From Nonomuraea wenchangensis (GTDB lineage: Bacteria; Actinomycetota; Actinomycetes; Streptosporangiales; Streptosporangiaceae): a stretch of 64,000 nt of DNA. The stretch lies in assembly GCF_900111685.1 (NCBI RefSeq), contig NZ_FOHX01000008.1, positions 1-64,000 on the forward strand, written 5' to 3'. How positions within the stretch are numbered: the first letter of the stretch is position 1; each line of letters opens with the position of its first letter. The notes under the pieces were generated by a model. The model was not told the DNA's origin and searched no databases. It was given only the letters and a program-made list of their open reading frames with translations. The position numbers were made by a program, and so were the translations under genes. Positions 59,458 through 64,000 of this stretch are shown here, piece after piece.

Positions 59458-60305
59458 GCGCCGGTCCACGGCCCACCGCGGTGCGCGCCGCCACGGACGC
59501 CGACATGCCCGCCGTACGGCGCATCGCCCGCCGGTTCGGGCTGCTCAGCGGCTGGCCGCAGGGGGCGGACTTCCTGGACGCCGAGCGCGCGTTCGGCACC
59601 CTCCTGATAGCGCCGGGCGGCAGCGCGGCTTCCGACGCCGCTTCCGGCGAGGACGCCGCCGGGTTCGGCGGGACATTGCGCCGGGCGGATCTCACCCACC
59701 TCGGCGACCTGTTCGTGCTGCCCGACCGGCAGTCCGGCGGCGTCGGCCGGGCCCTGCTGGCCGAGTTGCTGGCCGGCGACGGTCCGAAGGTGACCTTCGC
59801 CAGCTCCGACCCCCGCGCCCTGGCCCTGTACGTCCGGCACGGGCTGCGTCCCTGGACCCCGCTGCTCTACCTGACCGGCCCCGCCGCGCCGCTGCCCGCG
59901 CCGACCGTGCGCGCGGCCCGGCCGGAGGAGATCGCCGACGCCGACGCCCGCGCCTCCGGCGGCGCCCGCCCCGGCACCCTCGCCTGGTACGCGGCCCAGC
60001 CGGACGTCACCCCGCACGCCACCGGCGCCGGCGGTTACGCCTTCGCCCGCCGCCTGGGCGACGGCGCCCTGATCGGCCCGGCGGGCGGCGCCACGCCGGG
60101 CGAGTGCGCGGACGCGGTGCTCGGCGCCCTGGCCGCCACCGGCGCGCGGACCGGGCGGATCGCCGTCCCCGGCCCGCATCCCCTCGTACCCCTGCTGCTG
60201 GGCGCGGGCTGGCGCATCGCCGACCAGGACACGTTCATGGCCGACGAGGCCGCGCTCGCCCGCCTGCGCCCCGACCGGTACGTCCCCCACCCCGACCTAG
60301 GCTGA
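59454..60305 (+). CDS. GNAT-family N-acetyltransferase
   Basis: A 283-residue protein of the GNAT superfamily. The N-terminal half has TAVRAATDADMPAVRRIARRFGLL and the acetyl-CoA loop region FVLPDRQSGGVGRALLAELLAG (Q/R-x-x-G-x-G/A), followed by FASSDPRALALYVRHGLRPWTPLLYL. The second half is a degenerate repeat of the same fold (APTVRAARPEEIADADA). It is coupled to pta by an ATGA overlap, so it could use the acetyl-CoA balance set by Pta, for example to modify a protein or metabolite; this is inference. Confidence 0.85.
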   Translation: MSAGPRPTAVRAATDADMPAVRRIARRFGLLSGWPQGADFLDAERAFGTLLIAPGGSAASDAASGEDAAGFGGTLRRADLTHLGDLFVLPDRQSGGVGRALLAELLAGDGPKVTFASSDPRALALYVRHGLRPWTPLLYLTGPAAPLPAPTVRAARPEEIADADARASGGARPGTLAWYAAQPDVTPHATGAGGYAFARRLGDGALIGPAGGATPGECADAVLGALAATGARTGRIAVPGPHPLVPLLLGAGWRIADQDTFMADEAALARLRPDRYVPHPDLG

Positions 60306-61514
60306 GCCCTCGCCGGACCTCCTGGCCGGCGGCCGGGGAAAGGCGTCGCGGTGCGGACCGTGGTCGGGGTCGAACTCGTGCCGGATGCGGGCGCAGTCCT
60401 CCAGCAGCGAACCCTGCAGCGTCCGCAGCCGGTCGTCGCGCGTCCGGCCGAACATCGACAGCGAGACGTGCTGCTGACGCTCGCCCTCGCGCAGGGCCGC
60501 CCGCAGCTCCCGCAGGTCCTCCTCGCGTCCCCGGCCGAGCTGCAACCGCCCGAACGTGCCGAACAGCCGCGACAGCGCGTCCAGCTCCTCGGCCAGCGGG
60601 CGGGGAACCTCGGCCGCCTCCTGCGCCGGCAGCCCGCGTACGCCCGACACGAGGTCCGCCAGCCCTCTGGCCACGCCCCTCAACTGGTGGCAGGCGTGGT
60701 CCAGGCAGGTAGCGGCCTCGGACACCTGCCGCAGCCGGCGGTCGTAGCGGCGGCGGCGCGGCGACAGGCGTACCGACTCCTCCGCCTGGTCACTCGCCTG
60801 CTCCGTCTGCTCCAGGCGCCGCGACAGGTCCCTGGCCCGCTCCAGCCAGTCCTCGGCCACGTCCTTCCCCAGGCCGGAGCGCAGGCCGTCGGCCATGTCC
60901 TGGGCCAGCTCCGACAGCTCGCCGGACAGGTCGCCGAGCTCCCGCAACGCGTTGTCGACGAAGCGCGGCGGCAGGATCAGGTTGGCGGCGATGCCGATGA
61001 CCGCGCCCAGCAGCACGTCGCCCAGCCGGGCGAAGCCGTAGGTCTTGCCCAGCGCGAGCACCAGCAGCGCCGTGATCGGGATCTGCACGTTGCGTTCCGG
61101 CAGGTTGAGCAGGCGGGTCAGCACCAGGCCCGCGAGCACGAGCACGCCCAGGGTCAGGGCGTTGACGCCTATCAGCCAGATCAGCGTCGTCGCCGCCGCC
61201 ATGCCGACGAAGACCGCGCCGACCTGCTGCACGCCGCGTATCACGGTGTCGTACGCGGTGGCGGAGATCGTCAGCAGCACGCCGATGGGCACGAGCACCG
61301 CCAGATCGACCTTCAGCACGTACGCGGCCAGCCACCAGCCGAACACGCACGCGACCGTCACCTTGATCGTCTGGATGAGCTCCTCGCGCTCCGCCGCCAG
61401 CCAGCGTCTGAGGCCGTGCCGGTGGATGTTGGCGAGCGCCGCCGCCCCGCCCCGCATGATGCGGCCGAGCGGGGAACCTCGGTCGTCGCGCCCCCGTCCC
61501 GGTTCGGTCTCCAT
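60297..61514 (-). CDS. FUSC / aromatic-acid-exporter-family membrane protein
   Basis: A 405-residue protein. Residues 45-180 hold about five to six transmembrane helices (IKVTVACVFGWWLAAYVL, PIGVLLTISATAYDTVIRGVQQVGAVFVGMAAATTLIWLIG, VQIPITALLVLALG) typical of the FUSC/ArAE efflux group (YGALLTV-like loop). The last 220 residues are helical and coiled-coil-like in the cytoplasm (LERARDLSRRLEQTEQASDQAEESV). The gene overlaps the tail of the GNAT gene by 9 nt. Export of aromatic acids is known for some relatives only. Confidence 0.85.
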   Translation of the reverse strand: METEPGRGRDDRGSPLGRIMRGGAAALANIHRHGLRRWLAAEREELIQTIKVTVACVFGWWLAAYVLKVDLAVLVPIGVLLTISATAYDTVIRGVQQVGAVFVGMAAATTLIWLIGVNALTLGVLVLAGLVLTRLLNLPERNVQIPITALLVLALGKTYGFARLGDVLLGAVIGIAANLILPPRFVDNALRELGDLSGELSELAQDMADGLRSGLGKDVAEDWLERARDLSRRLEQTEQASDQAEESVRLSPRRRRYDRRLRQVSEAATCLDHACHQLRGVARGLADLVSGVRGLPAQEAAEVPRPLAEELDALSRLFGTFGRLQLGRGREEDLRELRAALREGERQQHVSLSMFGRTRDDRLRTLQGSLLEDCARIRHEFDPDHGPHRDAFPRPPARRSGEGSA

Positions 61515-61547
61515 GTCCGTCCCCTGCCCAGCAAGTCCGCCTGATAG

Positions 61548-61557
61548 AGACCGGTCT
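61548..61557. promoter_or_regulatory. Palindrome AGACCGGTCT in divergent gap
   Basis: AGACCGGTCT is a perfect 10-bp palindrome with a partly symmetric flank (AG before, GTCT after) between the FUSC gene and the divergent gene at 61604. Such AGACCGGTCT-type sites are typical of TetR-family repressors, but no TetR gene is adjacent. Candidate operator. Confidence 0.4.
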
Positions 61558-61603
61558 GTCTGGGTAGCGGCAGGACGGAGTCACCAGGACACGGGAGTCG
61601 CGC

Positions 61604-61921
61604 ATGAGGACGTTAGTCGGAGCCGAGCGGATGGCGGTCACCGAGGGCTGGGCGCCCGGGGACCGGCTTCACCTGTTCAACGTCGGGCCGCGCAACGCGG
61701 GCGTCGAGCTGACCTTCTGCGCGGAGGGCCGGCCGCCGCTCGGTCCGTACCGGACGGTCGTGCCCGCACAGCGGCACCACGCGCTGTCGCTGGAGGAGCT
61801 GGCCGGGCCCGCCGTCCTGTCCCCCGCCATCGCGTACGCGGTCGTGATCGTCGCCGACGTGGATGTGCTCGTCGATCTGACCCGCGACACCCACGAGGCG
61901 AGCCACCGCCCGGCGGCGTGA
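61604..61921 (+). CDS. Sensory-rhodopsin-transducer-like (ASRT/DUF1362) protein
   Basis: A 105-residue single-domain protein. GAERMAVTEGWAPGDRLHLFNVGPRNAGVELTFC, then LGPYRTVVPAQRHHALSLEEL and IAYAVVIVADVDVLVDLTRD follow the beta-rich fold of the Anabaena sensory rhodopsin transducer family. No rhodopsin gene is in the window. In organisms lacking rhodopsin such proteins may bind sugars or carbohydrate-like ligands. GGGAG lies 6 nt before the ATG. Divergent from the FUSC gene. Confidence 0.78.
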   Translation: MRTLVGAERMAVTEGWAPGDRLHLFNVGPRNAGVELTFCAEGRPPLGPYRTVVPAQRHHALSLEELAGPAVLSPAIAYAVVIVADVDVLVDLTRDTHEASHRPAA

Positions 61922-62012
61922 GATCCGGGCCGGCGTTTGACGCAATCTTGCCGATCCGGCCGGGCGTTGTCACACGCTCCGGCCGGCGGCGAGCGGCTAC
62001 TGTCCCTTGATC

Positions 62013-62432
62013 ATGGGAAAGGGTAATCGCATCAGACGTCAGCGCAGGCGGCTCGAGCAGCACGAGCCGGCGCGAACCCCGCCGAGGACGGGCGCGGAGG
62101 ACGTGACGTCCTCCTCCGCCGAGTTCCTGACACGCCTGGACGCGTACCTGTCGGAGAAACCGGGTGAGCAGCCCGGCTCGCACGACTGCGGCGAGGGCGG
62201 CGCGCCCGCCGCGGCGGCCATGCCGGAGGTGCTCGCCGCGCTCGCCGACGGGCGGGAGCTGCGCACGCGCGACCTGGCGGCGGCCGTGCTCGCCGGGCGC
62301 GGCTGCACTTGTGACGTGCGGCCGGAGTTCAGCCAGGCGCTGCTGGACCTGCTCAAGGGCGACGGGCGGGTCCGGGGCACGTTGCGGCGGCCGTCGTACT
62401 GGTGGCGGGCGGAGCCGGAAGCACTGAGCTAG
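62013..62432 (+). CDS. Small hypothetical protein
   Basis: A 139-residue protein with a very basic N-terminus (MGKGNRIRRQRRRLEQ), a low-complexity linker, and a C-terminal helical domain at about 68-135 (MPEVLAALADGRELRTRDLAAAVLAGRGCTCDVRPEFSQALLDLLKGDGRVRGTLR). The last part looks like a winged-helix, but I cannot name a family. The basic start suggests nucleic-acid binding. Its stop overlaps by 4 nt the stop of the SsuD-like remnant on the other strand. Confidence 0.65.
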   Translation: MGKGNRIRRQRRRLEQHEPARTPPRTGAEDVTSSSAEFLTRLDAYLSEKPGEQPGSHDCGEGGAPAAAAMPEVLAALADGRELRTRDLAAAVLAGRGCTCDVRPEFSQALLDLLKGDGRVRGTLRRPSYWWRAEPEALS

Positions 62433-63190
62433 CCGGGGACCGGGGCGAGGCGTGGGAGCACGTACTCGCCCACCCGGTACGCCTCCTCCAGATGCGGCCA
62501 GCCCGACAGCACGAACTCCGACACTCCCCCCTCGGCGTACTGCCGCAGCAGCGCGGCGACCTCGGCGTAGGAGCCGACCAGCGCGGTGCCCGCCCCCTCG
62601 CGGACCAGCCCCACCCCGGCCCACAGCCCAGGATGGATCTCCAGGTCGCGGCTGGAGCCGGCGTGCAGGTCCACCATGCGGCGCTGCCCGACGGAGTCGT
62701 AGCGGGCGAAGCGGCGCTGGGCCGCCTCGACGCGGGCCGGATCCATGCCGGCGAGGAGCCGGTCGGCCACGGCCCACGCCTCGGCGACGGCGTGCGGCGG
62801 CTCGCCCCACATGAGGACGACGTCGGCGTGCCGGGCGGCGACCTGCTCGGCGGCCGGCGAGGCGCCGCCGAAGTAGAGCGTGGGCGCCGGGTCGAGCGGC
62901 CGGGCCAGCCCGCCGCGCTCGACGTGGTAGTGCTCGCCGTGGTGGTCGAAGGGCGTGCCCGCCCAGGAGCGGCGCAGCACGTGCAGGAACTCGCCGGTCC
63001 TGGCGTAGCGGGCGTCGTGGTCGAGGAAGTCGCCGTAGGCGCGCTGCTCGACGGGGTCGCCGCCGGTGACGACGTTGAGCAGCAGCCGCCCGCCGGAGAT
63101 CTCCTGGAACGACTGCGCCTGCTGGGCGAGCGCGGCGCAGACGATCCACGGATCGGGGCAGCCCGCGCCGATGGGGGTGAGCGCGGCCGG
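62429..63190 (-). pseudogene. Alkanesulfonate-monooxygenase-like (SsuD) gene, truncated and deleted
   Basis: The frame carries the C-terminal two-thirds of an FMNH2-dependent LLM monooxygenase: ISGGRLLLNVVTGGDPVEQRAYGDF, DHDARYARTGEFL, LYFGGASPAAEQVAARHADVVLMWGEPP, and LSGWPHLEEAYRVGEYVLPRL. Upstream, ALTPIGAGCPDPWIVCAALAQQ matches the family but then joins directly to AQSFQEISGG, so about 20 residues (the AFRPG segment) are missing between two GCCCAGCAG-type repeats. The first 50 or so residues are absent altogether, ending at the transposase junction. Not expected to work. Confidence 0.8.
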
Positions 63191-64000
63191 CGTTAACGAG
63201 GTTCCCGCTGGTCAGCGAGTCGAGCCTTTCGCTGCCTCTGAACGCGGCCAGCGCCAGCTTCGGTTCGGTTTCACAGCGCGACTATGATCAAGCGCTGAAC
63301 ATCACCTACGGGCCGATCGCGGTCAAGGGCGTGCCCGCGCTGGAGCGGTACCGGCTCGGCTACGTCGACCACACCTACCTGCGCGCCGACAACTACGGCG
63401 CGGCCAACCCGCACCTGATCGCCAAGCAGGCCGGGATCGGTTTCGCCCAGGCACTGGGCGGCGGCCTGGTCGCGGCCATCGACGGCATGCGGTTCGTCGT
63501 CCCGGTGCCCTCGGCGTACGCCCGGCCGAATAAGAAGTATTTCGGGCCGAAGCGCGGAATAACCTGGCTGAATATGATCAACGATCAGGCGTTCGGGATC
63601 GCGTCGAAAATCGTGTCTGGCACCGACCGGGATTGCCTGCACGCGCTAGATGTCATTTTCGGCTCGGGCAAGGGCCGCCGGGCCGATGTGATTGTCACCG
63701 ATACCGGATCTTACAGCGATCTGGTATTCGGGCTCGCGCATCTGCTGGACAAGGAGTACCGGCCCGCGCTGGCCGATCTGCCTGATCAGAAGCTGTGGCG
63801 GGTGCAGGCCGACGCCGACTATGGGGCGTTGAACGCGCTGGCGCGCGGGCGGTTGGACCTGGGCAAGGTCGCCCGCTGGTGGCCGGACATCCTGCGTCTG
63901 GTCGGCTCCATCTACACCAGCGCCGTCAACCTCTACGACGTGGTGCGGATGCTGCAACGCGACGGCCGGCCGACCGCGATGGGCGAGGCGATCAACATCT
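63181..64000 (+). mobile_element. Tn3-family transposase, 5'-truncated, runs off the window
   Basis: An open frame from 63181 to the window end with no good start. From about residue 34, NITYGPIAVKGVPALERYRLGYVDHTYLRADNYGAANPHLI, then AAIDGMRFVVPVPSAYARPNKKYFG, GITWLNMINDQ, GTDRDCLHALDVIF, VTDTGSYSDLVFGLAHLL and KVARWWPDILRLVGSIYT match the catalytic domain of Tn3-type DDE transposases (Asp in DTGSYSD is one acidic site). The N-terminal half is missing and the first 35 codons match nothing I know. No Tn3 terminal repeat is visible next to it, so this is a remnant beside the broken SsuD gene. Confidence 0.85.

Noticed and set aside
1..64000. CRISPR arrays, rRNA or tRNA genes
   Set aside because: I found no regularly spaced repeats with spacers and no tRNA-like cloverleaf with a TTCGA-type arm that survived inspection.

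Overview
The window is 64 kb of very GC-rich DNA with dense genes, many GTG starts, 4-nt ATGA/GTGA start-stop overlaps, ECF sigma, LacI, TetR and ArsR regulators, lipoproteins and L,D-transpeptidase. This points to the chromosome of a filamentous actinomycete; a Streptosporangiaceae or Nonomuraea-like host is my guess, not something the sequence proves. I saw no rRNA, tRNA or CRISPR array.

Layout. 0-7.9 kb: the start of a TetR gene diverging from an FMN reductase and an aldo/keto reductase; a secreted LppX-like protein; a membrane protein, SRPBCC protein and ArsR gene with a palindromic operator; and a serine beta-lactamase-like membrane protein in an operon with a NarL-type two-component system. 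7.9-12.9 kb: a CHAT-protease/TPR protein behind a membrane protein and a small cysteine-motif protein, a candidate conflict module. 13-17.7 kb: remains of a sugar-type ABC uptake locus (binding lipoprotein, two HAD proteins, inositol-monophosphatase family enzyme, broken ATPase, no permeases), joined abruptly to the tail of a beta-propeller phytase. 17.7-22 kb: small hypothetical, pentapeptide-like protein, ECF sigma factor with a coupled membrane protein, and a GT39-like membrane protein.

22-39.3 kb is the centrepiece: a LacI regulator with an ATCGAT-centred operator diverges from a long, translationally coupled catabolic cluster. It holds a DapA-family lyase/deaminase, a three-gene flavin/2Fe-2S dehydrogenase of the hydroxyproline/opine type, an amidohydrolase, hydantoinase/oxoprolinase A and B, a complete Opp-type ABC transporter, a free-standing allophanate-hydrolase C-terminal-like protein and a D-hydantoinase. 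I infer uptake and ring opening of a cyclic amide or imino-acid/ureido compound, followed by oxidation and cleavage of the released acid. A strong hairpin at 32183-32221 separates the enzymes from the transporter.

39.3-54.5 kb: MFS exporter, TerD-like protein, TrmO, a fused ArsR-SRPBCC regulator with a RibD-like reductase, L,D-transpeptidase, LLM flavin enzyme, zinc metallopeptidase, an unlisted 40-residue membrane peptide, old-yellow-enzyme homologue, alpha/beta hydrolase, SDR/ArsR divergent pair, TlpA-like lipoprotein with CcdA, and a GyrI-like protein. 54.5-64 kb: XRE regulator/SDR divergent pair, methyltransferase, phosphate acetyltransferase with a GNAT gene, FUSC membrane protein, a sensory-rhodopsin-transducer-like protein, and a truncated alkanesulfonate-monooxygenase gene abutting a 5'-truncated Tn3-family transposase that runs off the right end.

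No stretch longer than about 300 bases lacks a gene. At least three genes (the HAD at 14.5 kb, the ATPase at 16.6 kb and the SsuD-like gene at 62.4 kb) look internally deleted, and two junctions are abrupt. This could be real decay or an assembly problem.
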